Source: Quillaja saponaria
Taxonomy: Eukaryota; Streptophyta; Magnoliopsida; Fabales; Quillajaceae
Reading direction: 5' to 3'
DNA: 64,000 nt
Assembly: GCA_029379385.1 (NCBI GenBank)
Contig: CM055612.1
Location: 13,268,001-13,332,000 of the forward strand
The stretch's first letter is position 1. Every line of letters starts with the position of its first letter. The position numbers were made by a program, and so were the translations under genes. Below are positions 35,986 to 46,463 of this stretch, one piece after another. The notes below the pieces were generated by a model. That model was given only the letters and a program-made list of their open reading frames with translations. It made no database searches and had not been told where the DNA came from.

Positions 35986-36384
35986 CTAGGACAATGATTT
36001 ATTAACAACTTGAAAAAGTTGTTCATCTGAGAAAGTTTCATTTTTATGAATGGGTTCAGCCACTTGATCATCTCCTTTCAGCCTTGATAAGTGATTAGCA
36101 ACTTGATTTTCAAAGTCCATTCGGTCTCTTATTTTGAAGTTAAATTCTTGTACTAACTGGATCCACCTTATCAATCTAGGCTTTGTATCTTTCTTATCAA
36201 TCAAATACTTAATAGTAGAGTGGTCAATAAAAACAATGACAAAAGTTCCAATTAAATAAGATTGAAATTTGACAAAGCATTTGTTCGTAGCCATATTATA
36301 TGTCTCTGATGTTCTCAAGGAGGCAGCTTGGCTTCGAATAACAAAATCAGTCCAAGACATGTATTGCATAAACATGTCTTCCAA
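35986..36384 (-). pseudogene. At2 gag/RNase H deletion fusion ORF
   Basis: An open frame of 132 codons joins two distant parts of the element. Codons 1-28 are the gag C-terminal block (MEDMFMQYMSWTDFVIRS, SQAASLRTSE). After about 15 unrelated codons (YNMATNKC...) it continues as RNase H from SYLIGTFVIVFIDHSTIKYL through DKKDTKPRLIRW, VQEFNFKIRD and QVANHLSRLKGDD to HKNETFSDEQLFQ. The deleted part (gag end, protease, RT, first half of RNase H) is about 2.4 kb in At1 (23410-25850). The frame is kept by chance or by filler sequence at the junction. The product would lack two of the RNase H catalytic acids. Confidence 0.85.
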
Positions 36385-37495
36385 GGATGGCTTCTTTTCA
36401 GGAATTGCTTGCCTTTGTGGAGCTTGAAATCTAGGAGGTGGATTAGGCCTTGTAACATATGATCCTTGAATATTCCAACTAAAGTTTGGGTGGTTTCTCC
36501 ACCCAGATTATATATGTTGGAATAAGGGTTGTTTTGACGGTTAAAATCCTGATCATATTGGACCACTTCAGTATTTGGGCATTGGTCCATGGTATGACCT
36601 TTGCCACAAGTTTCACATATCAAGGCAGTGGCCTTAGCTTGTTGTTACACTCCAAAATCATCAAACCTCTTTGTCAGCCCTACCATTTGTGCTGTCAAAC
36701 TAGTGATGGCATTAATTTCATGAATTCAAGTAACTCTTCGGGATAATAACCTTTCGGTTGGCCATTGATAAGAGTTTGAGGCAATCTCTTCCAAAAGGTC
36801 ATAGGCATCATTTGTAGATTTATCCATCAAAGCACCAGCAGCAGTAGCATCAATTGTTGTTCTACTTTAATTTCCCAAACCACTATAAAAAGTATGCACT
36901 TGTAACCACTTAGGAATGCCATGATATGGGCACTTTCTCATTAGGTTTTGATATCTTTCTTACCCCTTATAGAAAGACTCTTGATCTTGTTGAAGGAATG
37001 ATGTGATTTTATTCCTTAGCTTTGTGGTTTTTTTGGGAAGAAAGAATTTTGATATAAATTTTTGTGCCATGTCTAACCAAGTAGTGATGGAATGTTGAGG
37101 TAATGAATACAACCAACTTTTTTCCTTATCTCAAAGTGAGAAAGGAAAAAGCCTAAGGAGGACTGCATCATTTGAGATGTTATTGTACTTGAATGTTTCG
37201 CAAAGCTCCAGGAATAAGAGTAGATGGGTTTGGGGTCCTTCACTTAGTAATCCCCCAAACTAAGTAGATTGTTGAATCATCTGGATTGTGCCCGGTTTAA
37301 TCTCCAAGTTACTCCCAGCAATGGTTAGTCTTTGTATGCTAGAGTGGAGGCCTTGCACATGAAGGACAACATAATCCCTTAAGGCTTTGTTTTCATGAAT
37401 TTCTTGATCATCAGTCATTGCACTAGATTGTTTTGGGATTTCATTCTTTCGCAACTTTCTGAGCGTTGGTTTGATCTCGGAATCGTATTCCAAAT
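36290..37495 (-). pseudogene. At2 gag remnant
   Basis: The N-terminal open frame (37260-37493) starts MEYDSEIKPTLRKLRKNEIP and holds KQSSAMTDDQEIHENKALRD, IQRLTIAGSNLEIKPGTIQM and IQQST. The middle is frameshifted but follows At1 (PFSL, WLYSLPQHSITTW-like, 36990-37160). Frame 36315-36623 starts MICETCGKGHTMDQCPNTE, an intact C-x2-C-x3-H-x4-C zinc knuckle, then NNPYSNIYNLGG before a frameshift. The knuckle, lost in At1, suggests RNA binding in the parent element. The gag C-terminus is fused to RNase H by deletion. Confidence 0.87.
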
Positions 37496-37607
37496 CTCTA
37501 GTGTTTTACATGCAATGTCAACAACACCTAAAATCAAGAATAAAAAAAAAACTTGAATTAGAATCAAGTAAGTTTTTAATGATATTAACAAAATAAAGTA
37601 AATTATT

Positions 37608-37624
37608 CCTTGGCAGCGGTGCCA
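37608..37624 (-). promoter_or_regulatory. At2 primer binding site
   Basis: The minus strand reads TGGCACCGCTGCCAAGG, 6 bases from the 5' LTR edge at 37631. It differs from the At1 site at one base. Confidence 0.88.
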
Positions 37625-37630
37625 AAAACT

Positions 37631-38994
37631 TGACAAGCAATTTACAAACGCAAGCACACGTATCATCTTCAAATAATACAGTAACAAGTAGATATCGTTC
37701 CCATGAGGAATAATTACTTTTTAATGTTAATTACCACTATAGTGCAGCTTAACTCTAATGAAGCCAATGTAAATTCAGAGATGAATTTAATTTAAAAATT
37801 ATTAAAACTAAGTCTAGGTTCGCGATATTCCTCACACCAACCTTAATAACTTTAATTCAAATCAATCCATGCATTAGTTAATATTAACCCAGATTTCTTA
37901 ATCAATTACACTGACAATTATATATTCCCTTTATTCTTATTCCCTATATTCCTATGAGAATTACTTTAAAGCAAACTCATTAAGACCCAATCTCCTAGTT
38001 ACTTATGGTAAAAGAGTATATTCTTATCTCTTAAACAAATTAGATCATCCAAACCATATGACTAATCCAAACATAAGTTATATTACCTAAGATTAATCCT
38101 AAAGCTGACTTTTCTAAGTCAAATTCAGAATTCCTAATTAATGTAACTGGTGATCAAGCAATTATAAATATTAAGAACAGGATAATATAAATACTAAAAC
38201 TAAAGCATGCGTTGAAATAAAAATAAAGCCACCTCGGCTACATGTGAGTTCAATCGTTACCCTTAAAATACGACTACTACATACTAACTACAACAAACAT
38301 AAAAACTACAGACAAAGCCCTTATAAGTAAACAAAATATAAGAAGAAAAAGAAATAGAAACTAGAATTTGTCACTCTTCGGGTCTCCTTCAGCTCATTAG
38401 AACTCTCAATCACAAGCTTTGATGTATCTCTCAACCTTAGCCTTGCGCCTCTATTTATAACCATTTTTCTCCTATTTGATTTAAAATAGAAGTCTTAAGA
38501 ATCTGTACAAGTGCTGCGGCACAGGAAACTATGGCACTGTGGCACCAATCCCTTGCTTGGTTTATGAAAGTCATCCTTACTTTGGCATTGCGGTTTCATT
38601 ATTCAAGTATCGCGGCTCCCAACTCCCTTACTTGGTTGGTTTTTCTTTCTTTGTATAAGCACTGCGACTTCAACTTATTAGCGCCACGACTAAGTCCTAT
38701 ATGCCTGATTATCAAATTTTTCCTTTTGAGACGTCGTGGCTTAATGTTATACAGCGTAGCATTGCTTCCCTTCTCTAATTCAAACTTGGATACTGCAAAG
38801 ACACCTAAAACTAATTAAATACCTAAATTCGGAAAAGTACTCCTAATTAAGATAAAAACTCTACAAAACTCCTAAGAATAACCTAAAATAACTCTAACAT
38901 TACATTTGACTAGTATTCTAACTCAAAATATCAGGATTATGATTAAATATGAATTAAAACCATAGTAAAATAACTCTATTATCTAAAGTTATCA
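37631..38994 (-). repeat. At2 5' LTR
   Basis: It is 1364 bp on minus, from TGATAACTTTAGATAATAG to ...AAATTGCTTGTCA. It matches the 3' LTR at 27043-28487 and both At1 LTRs. TATA box at 38451-38459 (minus). Its GC-word tract (38510-38760) is shorter than in the 3' LTR. The frame at 38531-38818 is not a gene. Confidence 0.92.
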
Positions 38995-39320
38995 CTATAA
39001 AGCCGCTGGTAAAAGGAGACTTCTCCAATTAAACAAGATGGATGAGTTTAGGCTTAATGCTTATGAGAATGCCAAACTCTACAAGGTAAAGACCAAGAGG
39101 CTACATGATCAATAGATTGTTAAGCACCTCTCTAAGCCAGGTCAACAAGTCCTACTCTTTAATTCTTGGTTGAAGCTTTCCCCAGGCAAGCTCAAGAAGA
39201 TGGATTAGACTATTCACTATTGCTAAAGTGCTTCCATACGATGTTGTGTAGTTAATAGCCACTAATCCTGAAAGAATATTTAAAGTGAATGGCCAATGAT
39301 TGAAACGCTATTGTAGAGGA
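38995..39320 (+). pseudogene. At1 integrase, second part (after At2)
   Basis: The frame continues from 27037 across the insertion: [38 protein letters not shown], a stop, then LSKPGQQVLLFNSWLKLSPG and KLKKMD, after which it frameshifts through a degraded GPY/F module (39195-39300, VNGQRLKRY-like). This is the integrase C-terminal domain, which in this family contacts DNA or chromatin. The 5' flank ctata is the At2 target duplication. Confidence 0.92.
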
Positions 39321-40649
39321 AAGATTGATAATGACATACCTCCATTAAACTTGGTAGAGCTACTTGAGTAACACTAAGTCAAGTTGAGAACTTTAAACCA
39401 AGTGTTTTTTAGGAGGTAACCCAAGTTTCTAAAACCCTTTTTTCTTTATTTTGTATAAGTTAATTTAGTATTGTTTTAATTTGTAGTCTACACTTACCCT
39501 TCACATCATATTTTCACAGCTAACAAAGACTAAGCTCCTTAGTAAAAAGCATTGACGTCATGACGCAACAATGCCTAATGCTATCACGCCTCATGATTTG
39601 AAAATACAAGAAATCAAATAGAGAACACAGAGCCACAGCACTCATAGATTCAAGCCACGGTGCCATAGAAAAGAAAGCCTAGGTAAGTTCTTAAAGTGCT
39701 TTGAGCCACAACCTTACCAATACAAATGTCGCAGTGCCTAAATCCAATGAAAAATCACAGTTTAGGTAATAAGCACCAAGCCACGACAACATTTCTTTGG
39801 CGCCACATGGCATTATGGCACCACTTACCTAGAAACAAAAGTGTTTTACACATAATGCATCACGCCGCGGCACCCTTTTTTTACATAAAAGCTTTTAAAA
39901 AAGAAACTGGGTTTTACATAGAGAGCATTGTATCGCAGCATCATGTTATTTAGGCCATGACACCAACCCGCATATTGTAAAATTATCAAATTCTATGGCT
40001 CAATGCCGCAGCTTGCATTTCTTTATGCTGCAGCTATATGTCACGATCTTTGTTTTTAAAACAAAATTTCAGAACCATAACCGCCCAACTCACACCCTGA
40101 ACACCCAATCTTGTGAAATCAGAGGTTTTAGGCCACTAAACCACCAACCCAACCCTATTCCAGTGGCTTTTAACACGTTCACACAAAAAAACCCCTTACC
40201 TATATCACGGTTTGCTCTCTATTTGGAGTTGTTTCAACACAAGTAAGTGCTCTTCCCATTCTCTTTACATTCTATGAATTTTCTTGTAGGTAGAATGCTT
40301 TTCTTGTGTTGTATGCTTAAATGCTTGATGGATTATGGGTAGATATGTTATTTAGAGAGTTTTATGCATAATTTTTTATTTTAGGTTTTTGGTTACGTGG
40401 GTGCTATGCTTTCTATCTTGATGATGAGTTCTTGGGCAATGTTAAATAAAATTGATGTTATATGAATCTATATCATATCACTATAACCCTTACTCCCATA
40501 ATTCTTAAATATTCTTAATGATTATATGATAATGGAAATAGGTTTGGGGGGGATGGATAAGACCATTTTTGTTGATTAATGCGTTATGGTTGATGTTGTT
40601 GGCGAGTATTTTGGGGTTTGGGATTATTTTGATTTTATTTTTCAGGATA
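39321..40649 (+). other. At1 pol-ORF2 spacer
   Basis: Noncoding. It holds the broken stem-loop TTTTAGGAGGTAACCCAAG (39408-39425), a GC-word tract at 39540-40030 (gcgccacatgg, cgccgcggcac, gccgcagctt) and a G-rich purine tract GGTTTGGGGGGG at 40541-40553. A candidate splice acceptor TTATTTTTCAG ends at 40645, five bases before the ORF2 ATG. The frames at 39726-40246 are short and unsupported. Confidence 0.65.
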
Positions 40650-41719
40650 ATGGAACCGAAGACAAAAACTACTAAGGGCCCTGATCATCTGGACTGAGCT
40701 TTGATAATAGACGGTTCATCTCTGCTACTACATAACAGCACTTTCATGATGGGCTTGTCACAAAAAAGGTTGTGGCACAACGACGTCTACACCTCAACCT
40801 TGATTACTTCTCGGGGATGGCCAATCTAATTAAAAACAAACATTGGGCTAACTTATATGCACCACCCCTAGCTGGTGTCATTGTAGTGCCTCAGGAATTT
40901 TATGCTAATCTGGTGGAACATACTGATAACTGAGTAATGATGCTAGGAAAGATGGTATCATTCACTAGCACCGTAATTATTGCATATTCTAACATTCCAG
41001 ATATCCCCGAAACTAATAAGTATATGACCTATGCCAGGGGGATAGTTGATTATGATGAATTCATCGGTACACTGTGCTATCAAAGCTCCGTTTAGAAGCT
41101 GACCAATGGAAAGCTAGTTCACTTTTGAGCCAATCAGTTACTAGCCCCTACAAAGGCATGGTACTACTTCGTGCTTGGCAACATCCTCTCTAGTGGACAT
41201 GCCAATGACCTAACTAAGGAGAGAGCTATTCTGGTGTATGCCATTATTCAAGGTATGTTCATTAATATTGGTAGGATTATTCGTAGTGCAATATTGCGGG
41301 CAACGAACACTGGACACTTGGGAATTTGGTTTCCTTAACTCATCATAGAACTGTACCATGAAGTTAGTGTACTTTAGGAGAACACAGAGCCATTGGTCCT
41401 ATCAAAGGGTACCATTGATGACAGGCTTATGAAGAAGTTTCAAATCGGGAACGCTAAAGCAAGTAAAGGTGATCCAATAGCTCTAGCTTAGCATATTGGT
41501 ATACAGAAGTTAACATTGGCTTCGCGTACCTCGTAATTGGAAGTGTAGTATGCAGACAATTGGTAGTATAATCATGCTGTCAACTACAAAAACAAACAGC
41601 TGTTGAGGATGATGCAACAATAAGGTGGATGGGACCCTTCCACTTTCTCTCCTTGTCCTGAGCCACCAGCTCCATTCCCACATCCCGAGGAGAATATTGA
41701 TATTGATTTCAATAACTAA
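40650..41719 (+). pseudogene. At1 downstream ORF, 'putative plant transposon protein' type
   Basis: Starts MEPKTKTTKGPDHLD, then stops and shifts frame. In the second frame FHDGLVTKKVVAQRRLHLNL is followed by IVVPQEFYANLVEHTDN, KMVSFTSTVIIAYSNIPDIP, NKYMTYARGIVDYDEFIG, TKAWYYFVLGNILSS, LTKERAILVYAIIQGMFINI, GHLGIWFP, LMKKFQIGNAKASKGDP and the C-terminal WDPSTFSPCPEPPAPFPHPE with stop at 41717. It is collinear with the At2 ORF (29490-30620), so both derive from the same ancestral gene. Function is unknown. A spliced transcript is plausible given the acceptor-like site just upstream. About eight stops or frame changes make it inactive. Confidence 0.85.
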
Positions 41720-43011
41720 GGCAAGTCTTCTTTATCTTTTGTTTTATTTCCTTTTGTTATTTTCTTGCTTCTCTTTAAAACATTGGGACAATGTTTAGTA
41801 TAGGTTTGGGGGGGTAACATAAAGTTTTGTAATAATTCTCTATTCTAATGCATATATATATATATATAAGCATTGATGTTGATTTTGATAACATGTGAAT
41901 ATATATCTTTTGAATTTGTTATAACTAGGGCATATACTTCATATATACTTTACAAAAGTTTATTATCACTTAGGGCTGATGTTTCTTTATAAACCCTAGA
42001 CTCTTTTTAAATTCTTTAATGAGTAAGAATTCCTCTTGAGGTGAAATCCTAGGTGATCCTTAGTTGAGAATATGATTTTGGCCATTTTGGAATTATAGAG
42101 CCTTTGTATATCCACCAATGATTCTATATTTCTTTAGTTACCCATTTTTTAGCCTAATGCCTATTTTTCTTTTGAACATATGCATATGCTAACCAATCCT
42201 TTGTTTGTAAGACCAATTTGCACCCTATTACATTAAGCACATTCAATATGTAGTTTCATTAAGTTCAAAAGAAAAAGAGAATGAGCTCGAAGCAAGTCGA
42301 TGAGAAATAGTGTATTATAAGGAAGAAAAGGAAAAAAAAGATATTATGTGATCATCCCCACTTGATAAAAATTTAAGTTGTAGGAATATGTGAAAATTCC
42401 TTGATGATTCCTACAAACCAAAGGTTAGGTAAAAGTAAAAAATAAAAAAAATATAAAAATATAAAAAGCGGAAAACATTTATGCCATACAAAGAAGAAAT
42501 ATATTAGGTGACAAAAATCATGACATAAATAGTTGAAGCCTGAGTATGTGGGAACTAATGCCTTAAAAAGAAAAGGTGGAAAAAGAAAGGTGAACTTATG
42601 CAAAAAAAATTGTTTTTAGGGTATTTGAGCCAAAAATTCCATTTCATCAAACCTTTACTTTAGCTTGACATTACAAGCTAAATAAAAGACCTATTGATTT
42701 TTGACTAGGTATTAGCCTACATTAGTGAAGAGAGGAAGGAAAGACGAAGTTGAGAAGTTAAGATTAGTCTTTCAGTTATCTTGAGAATATTTTTGAATCT
42801 ATCTAACTCTAGTGACAAGCACACATACACACGAGGATTGCCTGAACATGATAAATTTGGAAATTATACTTTTGAGTTATCTTGAGTCAAGTCTTTGTTA
42901 TAAAGAATGAGGAATTTTAGGGGAATAATTAGCTTATCATTGATAAATTAATTTTGATTTTTATTTTCTTTCCTTTTTCTAAGGACTAGCAAAACACTAG
43001 GTTTGGGAGTG
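41720..43011 (+). other. At1 3' noncoding interior with two purine tracts
   Basis: No gene. GGGACAATGT with GGTTTGGGGGGG lies at 41786-41814. The polypurine tract proper, AGGTTTGGGAGTG, ends at 43011, right before the 3' LTR. The antisense frame at 42373-42603 is low complexity. Confidence 0.7.
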
Positions 43012-44150
43012 TGATAACTCTAGAAAACACCTTTTTCTAACCTAGTGTGATACACTATGGTTCTAATTCATATTTGATGCTAACCCTGATATTTTGAGTT
43101 AAAGTATTAGTCAAATATAGTGTTAAAGTTGTTTTAAGAGTTTGGTAGAGTTTTTATCTTAATTAGGAATAGTTTTACGAATTTTGGTATTTAATTTGTT
43201 TTAGGTGTCTTTGCAGTGTCCTAGTTTGGATTAGAGAAGGGAAGTAACTCAGTTGGCACCGCAGTGCTAACACAAATTTTGAGGAATTCTATTTTAATTA
43301 AAATGGGAGGAAAAGATTTATAAATAGAGGAGGAAAGCTTATGTTGAAAGACACACCAGAGCTTATGATAAGGAATACTAAGGTGCTAAAGGACATCCGA
43401 AGAATGACAACTTCTAGTTTCTATTTCTTCTTCTTCTTGTTTTCTATTTACTTGTAATAGCTATATCTTTAGTTTCTTTTTATGTTTTCCATAGTTAGTA
43501 AGGAGTAGTCATATTCTAGGGGTAACAATTGAACTCACATGTAGCCAGTATGGCTTTAGTTTTACTTTAATGCATGCTTTACTTTTAGTATTTGTATTGC
43601 CTTGTTCTTAATGCTCTAATTGCTTTATCAACAGTTAGATTGATTAGGAATTTTGAATTTGACTTGTAAGAGTCAGTTTTGGGATTTGCCTTAGGTGATA
43701 TAACTTATGTTTGGATAATCTGATTTGTTTAAGAGATAGAGATATACTTTTTTACCATGAGTAACCAAGAGATTGGTTGTTAGTGAGTTTGCTTTAGAAT
43801 AATTCTCATAGGAAGATAGGGAATTATACTAAGAGAAATATATAATTACTAAACATCGGAGTATGTTGGTAATTGATTAAGAAATATGGGTTAATATTAA
43901 CTAATGAATGAATTGATTGGAATTAATGTTTTTAAGGTGTGGTGTGAGGGATATTGTGAGCCTAGATTTAGTTTTAATATTTTTAAATTGCATTTCTCTC
44001 TAAATTTGTATTGGTTTGATTAGAGTTAAGCCGCACCATAGTGATAATTAGCATTAAAAAAAAGTAATTATTCATCATGGGAACGATCTCTACTTGTTAC
44101 AATATTATTTGAGGACGATACATGCATTTATGCTTGTATAATTCGTATCA
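43012..44150 (+). repeat. At1 3' LTR (with internal deletion)
   Basis: It is 1139 bp, from TGATAACTCTAGAAAACACC to AATTCGTATCA. It is collinear with 20607-22097 except for a deletion of about 350 bp that removes the GC-word tract, with junction at GGCACCGCAGTGC (about 43256-43270). TATA box at 43319-43327. Confidence 0.92.
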
Positions 44151-44155
44151 TAGAT

Positions 44156-45007
44156 ATTCTTGGTGTGCCAGAACAAAAATGCCCCCAAGAGGTTATGTAT
44201 TTAGTGTGTGGATTCTAAGATACTCGGATTGGCCCTTTTGTGCCCATGTTTAATTTATTTGCATTCTTTGTTTAAGTTGTTTGTTCATCATATTCTGTGA
44301 GTTGTAATTATTATTTTGTACTTTCCATATCTATGCATGTATTAAGTTTAATTGTTTTTGTAAATCATGCTAATATGCGAATATTCAATTTATGTGTTTT
44401 ATATTATATGTTGATTGATACTAGTATCCATTGGGTATGTTTTTAACTCATTGAATCATTATGACTCACCCCTCATCTGTTAATATTTTCTTTTTTATAT
44501 CAGAAGCCTAACATACATCACCGATGGATTCGTGTCTTGTCGATTGTGTTGTGGCAAGGTATATGTATCTAAAATCATTTTCTTAAAGCTAAGGGATGGA
44601 AGTTTGCAGTTACATTAAGGATTTGGGTGTCGTATTTTCTTTCATATAATAATTTAATTGTTATTGTTTATGTTATGAATGAAGTGGAGTTCCCTGTGTA
44701 TACCATTGCTGTTGTTAACTAGTTGTGTGTAACAAGGATAAATATATATATATATATTTATTTATTTATTTATGTTTATAGTATTGGACATGTTCCACTT
44801 TACGGGGAACCTCTGCCGAAATTTTTAGCTAAATGGTTATATATTTTAGTAAATAAGTACTTGTAATTAGTTGTATTTTTTCTAAATGTTATTTTTAATA
44901 ACTAGTTTGGTCAAAGGTCATATGTGTTTCTTGAATTTGAAGTTAGGGTTATAGAGATTTGGTTATCTATTCCTCGACCAGTTATGCCTCTGTACGGGAT
45001 ATGGCAA
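44156..45007 (+). repeat. Tk2 5' LTR, last part
   Basis: It continues from 20606 and aligns with 55346-56217. It contains TTTGGTGTG/CCAAGAGGTTATGTATTTA, ATGACTCACCCCTCATCTG, GTTCCACTTTACGGGGAACC at 44792-44810, and the final block ...CGGGATATGGCA. Confidence 0.9.
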
Positions 45008-45010
45008 GTT

Positions 45011-45022
45011 AGTATCAAGGCT
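45011..45022 (+). promoter_or_regulatory. Tk2 primer binding site (mutated)
   Basis: TAGTATCAAGGC stands where Tk1 has TGGTATCAGAGC, three bases after the LTR end. The following TTGGGTTTAGAGG... matches the Tk1 leader, so the position is secure. Confidence 0.8.
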
Positions 45023-45199
45023 TGGGTTTAGAGGTCTATGACTGTAAATGTGGGATGTTGTTATTTTGTTTGCAAGTGTTACACAGGGCGTATGTGGACT
45101 TAGTGATACATCATAATTCATCTTGAAACTTCAAGTTGTGATTCTTTAATACACTGTTCTTTGCCTTTTATGATAAAGGTTCTTTGAATTTGTTTGTGT

Positions 45200-46463
45200 T
45201 TGTTTTAGACACGATAAGAAGTAGTGGCCACATTGCGGATCAAGGGAGAGAGCAGGATGCTGGCTCTGACCAGGGATCTACCAGTCCTTAAGTGCTGGCA
45301 ACTAGAGGTAGAGGCCATCGAGGATGTGGTAGAGTTGCTGAACTAGCTGAAGCAACAGCCCCTAGTCCTAACTTAGAGTGACTTGCATAGGGATTAGTTG
45401 GGATCTTGGCTCAATAGTATCAAGTTCAGCAGGCTTAGCCATAACCTCTTATTGCTCTTCCTGTCCAGTCTCAGTAAAAGACAAACCCTCTTGTTCTAGT
45501 TCAGTAGGGCTGAGGAGTATTTGTAACTTTACTTGACTCCCAAAAAATGCAACCAGTAAGATTCTCAGGTGTAGACCCTATTTAAGATCCTTATACTTTC
45601 ATGGAAGAGTCTGATAGATTATGAGTAGCTTTAAGGTGTGACCTTGTTCGAGCTGTAGAGTTAGTCAATTATCAGTTACATGATATAGCATATGAGTGGT
45701 ATAAGGTGTTAGTGTAACGACGGACAGAGCCTACCCCACTTATATGCAGCAATTCAGTAAGGTTTTGATTGACCATTTTCTACTTAAGAGTGTAAGAGAT
45801 AAGTATGCTTAGGATTTTAAGCAGTTAATTAAGACTGAGGGTATAACAGTAGCGGAGTATAAGACCCTGTTTACTAGAGTATCTCATTTTGCTCCGCATA
45901 TTGTGGCTACCGAATAAATGAGAGTGAAGAAGTTTGTCAATGGTTTGAAGGATTCTCTGTTTAGGTCAGTGTTCATGATGGACATTACCACTTATACTCA
46001 AGCCTTTGCTGCTGCATATTCACTAAAGAATCTGTTTTTAGAGAGGCAATTCGTGCAAGAAAGCCACGAGAAGGTGAGATAGGAAGGTCCTTCCACTTCT
46101 AAATCAAGTGATCCTTGAAGGCCTAAAAGTGAATATGCTTCAAGACAAGGCTTATTTCATGAGGACTTTCAGTGGGGCAGAGGTTAGACAAGATAGAATT
46201 CTAAACTTCAATCATAAATGGCATTGTCGAGTAGCCCTCGAGCATTTGAAGTTTGGGTATGCCCTACTTGTGGTAATAGACATGGACCATCGTAGTCAAG
46301 ATTGTCCAATGATAGATAGATAGTCTTCTTTGGGCAAAACATCTCATTCAGTACAGGGTAGACCTCAGTTGCCTGACATACCTGCTAGATCTTAGGGAGC
46401 TCGTGGCACCTTTGCTAGAGGTTTATCATCTGCGAGCAGAGGACAGGCCTGTGTGTATGTGTT
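45200..46463 (+). pseudogene. Tk2 gag remnant
   Basis: A degraded frame after an untranslated leader. QPVRFSGVD, DPYTFMEESDRL and VALRCDLVRAVELVNY (45550-45690) are the gag core. VNGLKDSLFRSVFMMDITTY-like blocks (45940-45990) and AYSLKNLFLERQF-like blocks (46015-46050) follow. The last open frame (46108-46323) has WHCRVALEHLKFG and DHRSQDCPM, a ruined zinc-knuckle area. The final codons, SSASRGQACVYVF, are cut by At3 at 46463. The block order equals that of Tk1 gag (4570-5560). Confidence 0.78.

Larger units (their letters stand above)
27043..38994 (-). mobile_element. At2: Athila-type element inserted in At1 integrase
   Basis: Minus-strand, 11,952 bp, flanked by ctatc (27038-27042) and ctata (38995-38999), a duplication with one mismatch. 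Minus sTk it is about 9.0 kb. Order on minus: 5' LTR (37631-38994), primer site, gag, a deletion that removes PR, RT and half of RNase H, the RNase H end, IN (with sTk between), hairpin, spacer, downstream ORF, purine tract, 3' LTR (27043-28487). It is the same family as At1, so related elements inserted one into the other in opposite orientation. Confidence 0.93.
20607..44150 (+). mobile_element. At1: Athila-type Ty3/gypsy element, itself interrupted by At2
   Basis: It starts TGATAACTATAG and ends AATTCGTATCA, with flanks tatat (20602-20606) and tagat (44151-44155). Joining the flanks recreates the sequence of the intact Tk2 3' LTR at 55345 (gagtatat/attcttgg). Minus At2 and one TSD it is about 11.6 kb, normal for Athila. 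Order: 5' LTR, primer site, gag, PR, RT, RNase H, IN (split by At2), hairpin, spacer, downstream ORF, purine tract, 3' LTR. All frames carry stops. Confidence 0.93.

Noticed and set aside
20607..44150. A tandem or segmental duplication explaining the repeated LTR and gag/pol pieces
   Set aside because: Orientation changes, TG..CA ends and TSDs at every boundary fit sequential insertions, and the interrupted frame resumes exactly.
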